Origin: a virus
Length of the DNA stretch: 25,808 bases
IMG/VR virus record: IMGVR_UViG_3300042987_001222
Coordinates: 1 to 25,808 of that record
Reading direction: 5' to 3' (one strand)
The notes under the pieces: model-generated
What the model saw: only the letters and a program-made list of their open reading frames with translations
The model's database searches: none
Told to the model about the DNA's origin: nothing
Program-made: the position numbers and the translations under genes
Shown: positions 1 through 6,862 of the stretch, in pieces
Layout of the letters: the number at the start of each line of letters is the position of its first letter
How positions within the stretch are numbered: position 1 is the first letter of the stretch

Positions 1-1
1 G

Positions 2-85
2 ACCCTCGTGGAGCGGGGGAAGCACAAGGCGTTGCAAACCATGTATAACGCCGCACTGGAGGAGATCAAACGACTCAAATCCTGA
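2..85 (+). CDS. C-terminal end of an unidentified upstream gene (partial)
   Basis: A frame open from the left edge reads 27 residues and stops at TGA 83-85. The visible tail is charged and helical-looking (VERGKHKALQTMYNAALEEI, then KRLKS). It stops 25 bases before the primase-helicase start, on the same strand, so it probably belongs to the same early operon. Too little is present to name a function, and the frame itself is supported only by its lack of stops and its spacing to the next gene. Confidence 0.5.
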   Translation, partial: TLVERGKHKALQTMYNAALEEIKRLKS

Positions 86-110
86 CCTCGGAGCAGGTCA
101 CAAAACAACC

Positions 111-1994
111 ATGCTGACACCGTATGAACGCGCCGCCTCTTACGCGGCAAAAGTGCCCGGGGCAGTCTCTGGGCAGGGAGGCCACTCGGCCACCTACGAC
201 CTCGCTAGAGTGCTCGCCCATGACTTCGCCTTGAGCGAGGGGGAGAGTCTCCAAATCCTCGAGCAGTGGAACCAGCGATGCTCTCCACCGTGGTCCCGCA
301 AAGATCTCGAGCACAAGGTCCGACAAGCCGCGACGAAGCCGCACAACAACCCGCGAGGGTCGAAGCTCGACACGCACCAGACGGTCAGTCCGACGGGGCG
401 ATTTATAGTCAATCGCAATGCGGCACCCGTTGACCTGTCAGGAGATGACTCGTCGGCATCGACGATCCGCTTCCTTCGCGCTGCGTTCCTCCCCGGGGAG
501 CTGGTGTGCATCTGCACTCAGGCTCTCGAGGGAGAGGATGGAAAGCATCGACCGGGGAGCCACGGCACCTTTAAGCCGCTCGAGTGGTTCGTGGACCAGA
601 TCGAGCAAGGCGACAACCCGTTCACATGCTCCTCGGCCTCGGGGCGATGGATACGCATCAACCCCTATCGCTCAGAGAGTACGACGGGGGCGGACTCCAA
701 CGTCTCCGCATATCGTCACGTGCTGATTGAGTTCGATGACCTCCCGGAGGCTGACCAGTTGGCAACGCTCAAGGGCTCAAACCTCCCGCTCACTGCCATC
801 ATCTCGAGCGGGGGCCGCTCGTTTCACGGTTGGGTGAGAGTCGATGCACCTGATAAGACAACTTGGGAGGCCCGTCGGGACCTCGTTTACCAGTACCTCG
901 AGGATGCCGGCCCTTGTCCGGCAAATAAAAACCCCGGTAGGTTCTCGCGCCTTCCCGGCTGCAAGCGGGGCGACCAGTGGCAACGCCTGATCTCACTTCG
1001 CGAGGGACCGGAGACGTGGGAAGAGTTCGAGGTGTGGTTGCGTCGCCGAGACCTGCCACAGGTGATGACCTGGGACACCCTCAAAGAGATCCCCATCATG
1101 CCGGACCCCACCTGCATTCTCGGTGAGCGGTGGTTGTGCAAGGGGGGAAGCCTCACCATCGTCTCCTCATCGGGCGTGGGGAAGTCGTCATTCTGCCTTC
1201 AGTTTGCGACAGCTATGGCCACCGGCACCCCGTTCTTCGGCATCGCGCATCCTGAGGGGAAGCCGATGAGGGTCGGCATCATTCAAGCCGAGAACGATTG
1301 GGGCGACGTGCTCGAAGCCATGTTCGGATCGGTGCAGTGGTTGCTGACCGCTGGCCGCGGGACCACAGGAGCAGGGCAGTTGCTCAACGAGAACCTGAAA
1401 CTATTTCGGGAGAACACCAAGACCGGCCACGTCTTCCTCGGGATCCTGCGTCAACTCATCAAAGAACACAGGTTGGAAGTCGTCATCATCGACCCGCTCA
1501 TGGCGTTCTTTGGGGGCGACGTGAACGACCAAAAGGGGATGTCAGTCTTCCTCCGCAACACCCTGCAACCCATCCTCGAGGAGACCGGATGCGTCGTGGT
1601 CTTGATCCACCACACGGCCAAACCCAAGGCCGAGAAGGCGCAGTCCTCGAGCGAGGTGGCCTATCTCGGAGCGGGTTCGAGCGAACTCACCAACTGGTCC
1701 CGAGAGGTGGCCGTCCTGCAACGTGAGCCAGACCGAAAGGACGGAAACAAGGCCGCATTCAGCCTGACGCTCTGCAAGCGAGCCGGTCGCTCGGGGATGG
1801 TTGACGAAGAGGGTAACCGCCAACCCAAAATCCGAATCGACCACTCGACGCAGGGCATTTGGTGGGTCTACGCACCCCCACTTCCTCCCGATTCCGAGCC
1901 CGAGAAAAAGGGAAAAAAGGATGGCGAATGGACAGCAAATCGAGATCTCAAAAGTCCCGTACCTAAACGATTCCGGAAGGAGCAAGGCGAATGA
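111..1994 (+). CDS. Phage primase-helicase fusion (AEP-like primase plus RepA/AAA_25 helicase)
   Basis: 627 aa. Residues about 1-75 form a small helical domain with GQGGHSATYD and WNQRCSPPWS, a type I know from the N-terminus of phage and plasmid primases. Residues about 118-310 look like an archaeo-eukaryotic-type primase: acidic LIEFDDL at 205-211, SSGGRSFHGWV at 232-242 (an sxH-like motif) and RFSRLPGCKR at 277-286. Residues about 335-600 are a RecA-fold helicase of the RepA/AAA_25 type: Walker A SSSGVGKSS (352-360), Walker B VVIIDPLMAF (457-466, D461) and LIHHTAKP (498-505). The likely role is to prime and unwind phage DNA at replication forks. The ATG is the first in the frame after the upstream stop; a GGAG sits rather far upstream. 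The stop overlaps the ATG at 1991. The helicase call is firm and the primase chemistry is inferred from motifs. Confidence 0.87.
   Translation: MLTPYERAASYAAKVPGAVSGQGGHSATYDLARVLAHDFALSEGESLQILEQWNQRCSPPWSRKDLEHKVRQAATKPHNNPRGSKLDTHQTVSPTGRFIVNRNAAPVDLSGDDSSASTIRFLRAAFLPGELVCICTQALEGEDGKHRPGSHGTFKPLEWFVDQIEQGDNPFTCSSASGRWIRINPYRSESTTGADSNVSAYRHVLIEFDDLPEADQLATLKGSNLPLTAIISSGGRSFHGWVRVDAPDKTTWEARRDLVYQYLEDAGPCPANKNPGRFSRLPGCKRGDQWQRLISLREGPETWEEFEVWLRRRDLPQVMTWDTLKEIPIMPDPTCILGERWLCKGGSLTIVSSSGVGKSSFCLQFATAMATGTPFFGIAHPEGKPMRVGIIQAENDWGDVLEAMFGSVQWLLTAGRGTTGAGQLLNENLKLFRENTKTGHVFLGILRQLIKEHRLEVVIIDPLMAFFGGDVNDQKGMSVFLRNTLQPILEETGCVVVLIHHTAKPKAEKAQSSSEVAYLGAGSSELTNWSREVAVLQREPDRKDGNKAAFSLTLCKRAGRSGMVDEEGNRQPKIRIDHSTQGIWWVYAPPLPPDSEPEKKGKKDGEWTANRDLKSPVPKRFRKEQGE
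1977..1982 (+). promoter_or_regulatory. Strong Shine-Dalgarno AAGGAG before ATG 1991
   Basis: AAGGAG lies inside the end of the primase-helicase gene, 8 bases before an ATG at 1991 whose ATGA overlaps the helicase stop. This is near-ideal placement. It argues that translation may begin at 1991, although the reading frame then runs through the hairpin region before reaching the more protein-like part at 2357. Confidence 0.5.
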
Positions 1995-2027
1995 ATAATC
2001 CGCTCTTATTTAATACCTATTCCCCCC

Positions 2028-2140
2028 GCCCCGTACCACCCCCCCATCGGGAACCCCACCCGGGGCCCATAGCCACCCCCCTTCATGGGGGGGGGTGGCG
2101 TAGGGACCCCGGTGGGGATTCCCGTGGGGTGGGGTGGGGC
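2028..2140. repeat. Very long imperfect GC-rich hairpin
   Basis: The two arms are near reverse complements. The core runs from CGGGAA (2048) to TTCCCG (ending 2124). Inside it, CCCCACC pairs with GGTGGGG, CGGGG with CCCCGG, and GCCACCCCCC with a G-run plus TGGC. The loop is about TTCAT (2082-2086). Weaker complementarity continues outward from GCCCC at 2028 to GGGGC at 2140. Small bulges and G.T pairs interrupt the stem. No T-run follows on either strand, so it does not look like an intrinsic terminator. It could be an origin element, a mobile palindromic repeat, or an RNA structure controlling the genes behind it. Folding was done by eye. Confidence 0.75.
2114..2139 (+). other. G-quadruplex motif
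   Basis: Four runs of GGGG lie at 2114-2117, 2126-2129, 2131-2134 and 2136-2139, with loops of 8, 1 and 1 bases. This fits the usual G4 pattern on the + strand. It overlaps the right arm of the long hairpin, so the two folds would compete. It is followed by a purine-rich tract to about 2175. Confidence 0.6.
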
Positions 2141-2320
2141 GAGGGCAGAGAGAGGGGAGAGAAGACAAGAAAAACCCTCGCCCGCTATCTCCACCCTCGG
2201 AACGGTCTAGAACGCCGATTTGAGGCCATTCCGTTCGATTCTCGGCCATTCGGCGACGGAATCAAAACTGCAAAACGCAATGCAGGACGGAAACGACCAA
2301 TCTCCCAGAGAGCAGCAACA

Positions 2321-2344
2321 ACCAGACAACCAGACAACCAGACA
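2321..2344 (+). repeat. Three perfect tandem copies of ACCAGACA
   Basis: Three head-to-tail 8-base units end 12 bases before the ATG at 2357, followed by the A-rich ACTAAAAATAAA. Possible roles are an iteron-like protein site or simply slippage in a leader. Together with the hairpin this accounts for much of 1995-2356. Besides these elements that stretch shows only a short inverted pair ATTCCGT/ACGGAAT (about 2229-2265), and no gene I would call with confidence. Confidence 0.6.
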
Positions 2345-2356
2345 ACTAAAAATAAA

Positions 2357-2587
2357 ATGAAGAAACATAAACACACTGCACCAGTCGATCAACTGCCCAA
2401 TGGGGTCGAGGCGATTGTGATGCTGTCCCTCAAAAAAGATGGCAATGTCACGCGCCGCATCTATGGAAACCGCGAGAAAGCCATGTTGATGGTCGTGCGT
2501 TACTCCGCGCACATGCTGGCCGACACAGCTAAAAAGCTCCTCCTCGAAACGGAGGAGATGCAGTCATCCGAGGAGGTGCATGGATGA
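2357..2587 (+). CDS. Small hypothetical protein
   Basis: 76 aa from MKKHKHTAPVDQLPNGVEAI to SEEVHG. It contains a beta-like segment (VEAIVMLSLKKDG) and an amphipathic helix towards the C-terminus. I do not recognise a family. The leader is A-rich (AAAATAAA) with no Shine-Dalgarno. The same frame stays open back to ATG 1991, which has an excellent AAGGAG and would give 198 aa, but those 122 extra residues are Pro/Gly/Arg-rich translation of the hairpin region and do not look like a protein. I therefore prefer 2357. The stop overlaps the next start (ATGA at 2584). Confidence 0.6.
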   Translation: MKKHKHTAPVDQLPNGVEAIVMLSLKKDGNVTRRIYGNREKAMLMVVRYSAHMLADTAKKLLLETEEMQSSEEVHG

Positions 2588-2778
2588 GCGAGAATCATCA
2601 ACGCTGGATTGCGGTCGAGGAACGGTTGCCGCAAACGCGAGACGCCGTGCTGACGTTGTGGGTGAGCGGAATGCAAAGCGTCAAACAATACGACGAGCAA
2701 CATGGTTGGAACACAGGCGCACAGGTCACCCACTGGATGCTATTGCCCGAGCTGCCGAAGAAGGAGGTGCAGGAATGA
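2584..2778 (+). CDS. DUF551 family protein, copy 1
   Basis: 64 aa. It carries the DUF551 signature almost end to end: W-I-A-V-E-E-R-L-P near residues 8-16, then VLTLWV, a W near the middle, and the closing THWMLLPELP. DUF551 proteins are small and common in phages, and their function is unknown. Translation is probably coupled to the preceding gene (ATGA overlap, GGAGG just upstream). It ends with an AAGGAGG that serves the next gene. It is a clear paralogue of the DUF551 domain in the gene at 2775. Confidence 0.8.
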   Translation: MSENHQRWIAVEERLPQTRDAVLTLWVSGMQSVKQYDEQHGWNTGAQVTHWMLLPELPKKEVQE

Positions 2779-3068
2779 GCGCGCACGACGAAATCCTGCA
2801 GGGGCTAAATCGGCTCATCGGCGAAAACGTCAACCTGATTAAGGAGCGGGATGCGCTCCGCGAAGAAGTGGAGCGGTTGAAACAGGCTCAACGATGGATC
2901 CCGGTGGAGGAGCGGTTCCCTCAAGCGGAACGCGCAGTTTTGACGCTGTGGAAAGATAGCGTGCGGACCGTCGAGTGGATGTTTCGCAATGGAGAATGGA
3001 CCACAGGCGCAACGATCACCCATTGGATGCCGCTGCCACCATTGCCACAAAAGGAGGCTCAGCCATGA
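2775..3068 (+). CDS. DUF551 family protein, copy 2, with coiled-coil N-terminus
   Basis: 97 aa. Residues 1-38 form a charged heptad-like helix (LNRLIGENVNLIKERDALRE and on to VERLKQ), probably a short coiled coil for oligomerisation. Residues 40-97 are a DUF551 domain (RWIPVEERFP, VLTLWK, THWMPLPPLP) parallel to the whole of the upstream 64-aa protein. The start is set by AAGGAGG at 2762-2768 and by the ATGA overlap with the previous stop. A longer in-frame ATG at 2580 exists but would only translate the other copy out of frame. Function unknown. Confidence 0.8.
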   Translation: MSAHDEILQGLNRLIGENVNLIKERDALREEVERLKQAQRWIPVEERFPQAERAVLTLWKDSVRTVEWMFRNGEWTTGATITHWMPLPPLPQKEAQP

Positions 3069-3217
3069 CCGCCTTCCGTCTCACCCTCTCCATCATCGCC
3101 GCCATGCTGGTCGGGCTGCTCCTCTACGCTCGAGAGCACGGCAAGGTCAAGCGCTTCGCTCGTGCATGGGCGGAGCAGGCCATCGAGCCCCGTATCTATC
3201 TAATCAAATGGGATTAG
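3065..3217 (+). CDS. Small single-pass membrane protein
   Basis: 50 aa. One hydrophobic segment spans about residues 4-22 (FRLTLSIIAAMLVGLLLYA), followed by a basic, Arg/Lys-rich stretch and a short C-terminal tail ending IKWD. The positive charges after the membrane span suggest a cytoplasmic C-terminus. The start follows AAAAGGAGG closely and overlaps the DUF551 stop as ATGA. Its small size and single span could fit an accessory or lysis-related protein, but nothing identifies it as a holin or spanin, and no endolysin is nearby. It is the last gene of the early-type cluster before a 169-base gap. Confidence 0.65.
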   Translation: MTAFRLTLSIIAAMLVGLLLYAREHGKVKRFARAWAEQAIEPRIYLIKWD

Positions 3218-3243
3218 GTATAGAGACGAGTGAGCCGGAGATG

Positions 3244-3329
3244 GTCCGAAACTGTCCGAAAACCGACGAAACAGGGCGTTCGATGGCTCAAAAACGAGTA
3301 AGGAATCTCTTTTCATACCGAAATCGGAC
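3244..3329. other. Candidate packaging/cos region with GTCCGA motifs
   Basis: The non-coding gap 3218-3386, directly upstream of the Nu1-like terminase gene, has GTCCGA at 3244-3249 and 3254-3259 (ten bases apart, each followed by AA) and the inverted copy TCGGAC at 3324-3329. In lambda, cos and the gpNu1-binding R sites sit just upstream of nu1, so location and repetition fit a terminase-binding site. No cohesive-end sequence can be recognised by eye. The last part (3361-3386) is AT-rich, unlike its surroundings, and could hold a promoter. Confidence 0.3.
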
Positions 3330-3386
3330 ACCGCAGGGTCGGGCTCGGGGAATCCGTGATTGAAGTCTGTTTATTAAATATACAAA

Positions 3387-4097
3387 ATGAAATCACAGAG
3401 CGACGGGCTATTGAGCAAGGTCACCGCGCAGAACATCCGCCTCCTGATCGAAAAGCAGAAGTCGGGTAAACCGTTGACCCGCGCTCAGTTGCAACAGGTG
3501 GAGAACTACCTATCGGGCAAAGAGGAGAAGCCGAGGACGTGGGCGAAGTCACTCGCTGAGTTGGCCGCGATGTTCGGGGTGACCCGGGCCGCTTGCAAAA
3601 GCTGGATCGCTCGAGGAGCACCAGCTGCCAACGCTTCGGGGTTTTACCCGATCGAAGAGTGGCGCGAGTGGGTTGAGGCACACGGGGCCGGTGCATCGGG
3701 TGACGGTGAAGACCTCGACAAGAGCAAGCTCACCGCTCGGCAGGTCTACCTGCGAAACCAACTTCTCGAACTTCAAATCCAACAGGCTCGAGGTGAGGTG
3801 ATGCACCGTGACGAAATCCGGAAAAAGCTCTACCAAACCTTCGACACCTGCAAACGTCTCCAGCTTCGCATCGGGCCATCACTCGCTGGCCGCCTTTCGG
3901 GAATGACCCCCACCCAAATCTCCAATGAAATCACGACAGCAATCCGAAACAGCTATGCCGAAATACAAAGATGGGCCGACGAACAAGCCGCAGCCGAAGC
4001 TGGAGCAGATGCACCCAGCGGACCTGATACCCTACGCGAGAAACGCGAAGAAACACGATCCGGAGCAGGTCGCAAAACTCGCGGGAAGCATTCGTGA
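3387..4097 (+). CDS. Terminase small subunit, Nu1-like
   Basis: 236 aa. A winged-helix/HTH DNA-binding domain lies at about residues 53-98: SLAELAAMFGVTRAACKSWI followed by a wing and YPIEEWREWVE, the pattern of lambda gpNu1 and its relatives. Residues about 105-195 are helical and should mediate oligomerisation and contact with the large subunit. The last 35 or so residues are Ala-, Arg- and Lys-rich. The protein would bind the packaging site and recruit the large subunit. The ATG has an A-rich leader (TATACAAA) and no Shine-Dalgarno. The 3' end overlaps the methyltransferase gene by more than 80 bases in another frame, so its C-terminal tail sequence is constrained by that overlap. Confidence 0.8.
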   Translation: MKSQSDGLLSKVTAQNIRLLIEKQKSGKPLTRAQLQQVENYLSGKEEKPRTWAKSLAELAAMFGVTRAACKSWIARGAPAANASGFYPIEEWREWVEAHGAGASGDGEDLDKSKLTARQVYLRNQLLELQIQQARGEVMHRDEIRKKLYQTFDTCKRLQLRIGPSLAGRLSGMTPTQISNEITTAIRNSYAEIQRWADEQAAAEAGADAPSGPDTLREKREETRSGAGRKTRGKHS

Positions 4098-5136
4098 GTT
4101 CGGGTTCAACAACCCGGTCCTCGTTGACCAGAGCAACGGCATCATTGCCGGGCATGGACGGGTTATGGCCGCGATCAAGTTAGGTCTTGAGTCAGTACCG
4201 GTCATCAGGCTCTCGCACCTGAGCGAGACTCAGCGCAGGGCGTACATTCTGGCCGATAACAAACTTGCGGAACTCGGTGGAGGATGGGACGAGGAGATGC
4301 TCAAGGTCGAGTTGGAAGCCATCAAGGAAAGCGACCTCGACCACCTCCTGACAGGCTTCTCGGATGAAGAGATGGCCGAGCTACTCGCGGAAACCAATCA
4401 ACTCAACGGAGACCCCGACGAGGTGCCGGAGACACCGGAAGATCCGATCACGAAGCCGGGCGACCTATGGATTCTCGGGGAGCATCGTCTGCTCTGCGGC
4501 GACTCGACGAAGGCGGAGGATGTCGAGCGGCTGATGGCGGGAGCGAAAGCGGACGCTTGCGTCCCCGATCCGCCTTATGGAATTGGCGTGGACGCCGCGA
4601 TGCACAAACAAAGCGGGACGCAGTATGGAAAAGCAGCAGCGGCAAAGAGGCACTACGCTGCGACCGACTGGGACAAGCTGCCACCACAGTCTGTGATAGA
4701 CAACGCCGCGTCTCACTCCGAGGCCATCATTTTCGGCGGCAACTATTTCAAACTTCCGCCTGCGCGATGTTGGCTTGTGTGGGACAAGGAGAACGGCGAC
4801 AACGCCTTCGCGGACTGCGAACTGGCGTGGACAAACCTCGACAAGCCCGTGCGACTAAAGCGGCATCTTTGGAACGGGATGATTCGCAAAGGTCGAGAAG
4901 AGAGAACCATCCACCCGACGCAAAAGCCAGTGGATGTAATGGCTTGGTGTATTGGCATGACGGCGGGCGTCGTCTACGACCCGTTCCTCGGCTCCGGCAC
5001 CACGCTGATCGCCGCCGAGCAACTGGGCCGCAAGTGCTACGGAATGGAGATCTCGCCGGCCTACTGCGACGTCATCGTGAAGCGGTGGGAGACACTGACA
5101 GGCAAAAAAGCCACCAGAGAATCAGATGTTCTTTGA
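3955..5136 (+). CDS. ParB-like nuclease domain fused to beta-class DNA methyltransferase
   Basis: 393 aa from ATG 3955. Residues about 17-110 are a ParB/Srx-type domain (ADLIPYARNAKKHDPEQVAK, then GIIAGHGRVMAA at 62-73). From about 166 a methyltransferase follows: DPPYG at 205-209 (motif IV), RCWLVWDKENGDNAFADCEL, HPTQKPVDVM at 320-329, and FLGSGTT at 344-350 (motif I). Motif IV before motif I marks the beta class; DPPY suggests N6-adenine or N4-cytosine methylation of phage DNA. The start is uncertain: 3925 and 4009 are in frame, and 4009 would cut into the ParB domain. All options overlap the small terminase gene out of frame. Placing a modification gene between the terminase subunits suggests a role in protecting or marking DNA for packaging, which is inference. 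Confidence 0.88.
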   Translation: MPKYKDGPTNKPQPKLEQMHPADLIPYARNAKKHDPEQVAKLAGSIREFGFNNPVLVDQSNGIIAGHGRVMAAIKLGLESVPVIRLSHLSETQRRAYILADNKLAELGGGWDEEMLKVELEAIKESDLDHLLTGFSDEEMAELLAETNQLNGDPDEVPETPEDPITKPGDLWILGEHRLLCGDSTKAEDVERLMAGAKADACVPDPPYGIGVDAAMHKQSGTQYGKAAAAKRHYAATDWDKLPPQSVIDNAASHSEAIIFGGNYFKLPPARCWLVWDKENGDNAFADCELAWTNLDKPVRLKRHLWNGMIRKGREERTIHPTQKPVDVMAWCIGMTAGVVYDPFLGSGTTLIAAEQLGRKCYGMEISPAYCDVIVKRWETLTGKKATRESDVL

Positions 5137-6862
5137 GACAATCTCCGAGATCGCGACCCTTCGCGACTACAGGCACCCTTGGCAATGGGCCGAGGATCAC
5201 ATCATCATCGACAAGCAGTCGTCGATGCCGGGGCAGTTCAGTGCCAATACCGCGCCGTGGACCAAGGAGATCATGGAGGTCTTCGCCGATGACAGCATTC
5301 GGGAGATCTCCATCATGTGTTCCGCGCAGTCTGGCAAAACCCAGACGATGATGATCCTCCTCGCGTGGGCCATCGCTGAGGATCCCGGACCCGCGATGTG
5401 GGTGCTCGCGGCTCAGGACGAGGCCGAGGACTTCATGCAGACCAGACTCCTCCCGACCCTCATGGACTGCCAGACCATCAAGCGGATGATGCCGAAGGAA
5501 CGGTCGGGCAAGAGGAAGGGCACCATCGACTTCGCTCCCATGACGCTGATGGTTCGCGGAGCTGGCTCACCCTCGAAGCTGCAATCGGTGCCTGTTCGCT
5601 GGCTCATCCTCGACGAGGTGCGGAACTACCCACCGGGGGCACTCGAGATGGTGCGGAAGCGGGTGAGGGCGCAGTGGAACTATCGAATCGTGCAGATATC
5701 AACTCCACTGTTCGAAAACGACGCGGTGCACCAGTCCTTCCTTGACGGAGACCAGAGACGCTTTCAGTGGCCATGTCAGGCGTGCGGGATGTTCTTCACT
5801 CCGCTCTGGGAGCATGTTGAGTGGGAAGAGTCGGAGCAGACCAAAACACCGGAGGGAAAGTGGCTTTTTGAGAAGGTGGCGGAAAGCATCAGGTTGAAGT
5901 GTCCATCGTGCGGACACGGGCACACCGACGATCCTGTGACCCGCCGCACCCTCGTTGAGAATGGCCGATGGGAGAAGGGGAATCTCATCGCACCGAAGCA
6001 CAAGGTCAGCTTCACTTGGTCGTCTCTCGTCCCGTGGTGGATCCCGTGGCGCGAAGCTGTTGAGGAGTTCCTCGTAGCCAAGCGGCAGATGACCTTCGGC
6101 AACGTGATACCGATGCAGACGTGGAAACGCGAGACGATGGGCGAACCATGGGTCAGTGACCTCAAGGCGGAGCAGTTCGGGGACGACCTCCGAGGGACCG
6201 ACTACAAGCTGAAGGAGACCACTGGAGGCCGTGTTTTCCTCTCCATCGACGTGCAGTCCTACGGGCTTTGGTTCGTCGTCCGAGAATGGCATCCCGGGGG
6301 AACCTCTCGCCTCGTCGACTTCGGGAGCGCGGTCAGTCTATCGATGATGGATGAGGTGGTGACCAAGTACGGCATCGCGTCGGGCGATGTCATCATCGAC
6401 TCGGGGTTCGACACGCAGACGGTCTACACCGAGATCGCAAAACGTGGCGGAAAGTGGAAGGCGAGCAAGGGCCACGACTCGGTAAACGGCTACATGGTCA
6501 ACAACATACGAAGACCGTTTATGTGGTCAAAGGCTGACGCCATGCTCGGCCAAGGTCAAAAGAGGACCATCAACCTGCTTGTGTTCTCAAACCCGATGCT
6601 CAAGGACGCACTGGCTCATCTCATGTCAGGCAAGGGTCCATCGTGGGAGTTCTCGCGGGAGGCCGGAGAAATCTACCTCGCGCAAGTGACCTCGGAGCGA
6701 CGAGAGGAGAGGGTCGACGCGCACGGGAGAGTCAGCCACGTTTGGAAGCAGATCCGGAAGGACAACCACCTTTTCGACTGTGAGGTGCTTCAGACGCTCG
6801 CTGCGCTTGCAACAAAGATTCTCGGTGGAACGGTTGATGAGACCGAGAAGAGTGATGGCTGA
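5126..6862 (+). CDS. Terminase large subunit, GpA-like
   Basis: 578 aa, close to the usual size for lambda gpA-type terminases. The ATPase has CSAQSGKTQ at 65-73 (Walker A, K71) and RWLILDEV at 158-165 (Walker B, D163/E164). A zinc-finger-like insert has Cys pairs C217/C220 and C259/C262. The RNase H-like nuclease shows acidic positions at FLSIDVQ (D375), VIIDSGFD (D425) and the C-terminal NHLFDCEV. It cuts concatemeric DNA at the packaging site and powers translocation through the portal. It overlaps the methyltransferase by 11 bases and is followed with an 8-base overlap by a gpW-position gene, the lambda gene order. Confidence 0.94.
   Translation: MFFETISEIATLRDYRHPWQWAEDHIIIDKQSSMPGQFSANTAPWTKEIMEVFADDSIREISIMCSAQSGKTQTMMILLAWAIAEDPGPAMWVLAAQDEAEDFMQTRLLPTLMDCQTIKRMMPKERSGKRKGTIDFAPMTLMVRGAGSPSKLQSVPVRWLILDEVRNYPPGALEMVRKRVRAQWNYRIVQISTPLFENDAVHQSFLDGDQRRFQWPCQACGMFFTPLWEHVEWEESEQTKTPEGKWLFEKVAESIRLKCPSCGHGHTDDPVTRRTLVENGRWEKGNLIAPKHKVSFTWSSLVPWWIPWREAVEEFLVAKRQMTFGNVIPMQTWKRETMGEPWVSDLKAEQFGDDLRGTDYKLKETTGGRVFLSIDVQSYGLWFVVREWHPGGTSRLVDFGSAVSLSMMDEVVTKYGIASGDVIIDSGFDTQTVYTEIAKRGGKWKASKGHDSVNGYMVNNIRRPFMWSKADAMLGQGQKRTINLLVFSNPMLKDALAHLMSGKGPSWEFSREAGEIYLAQVTSERREERVDAHGRVSHVWKQIRKDNHLFDCEVLQTLAALATKILGGTVDETEKSDG

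Noticed and set aside
2028-2140. Long hairpin as an intrinsic terminator of the primase-helicase gene
   Set aside because: No T-run follows either arm, and the stem is much longer and more bulged than terminators such as the one at 11258-11288.
3361-3386. Promoter directly before the small terminase gene
   Set aside because: The stretch is AT-rich but no -35/-10 pair with proper spacing could be defended, so it is not listed as a promoter.
4467-5351. 294-codon + strand frame inside the methyltransferase and terminase genes
   Set aside because: It spans two well-supported genes in a different frame and its Arg/Ser-rich product has no motifs.
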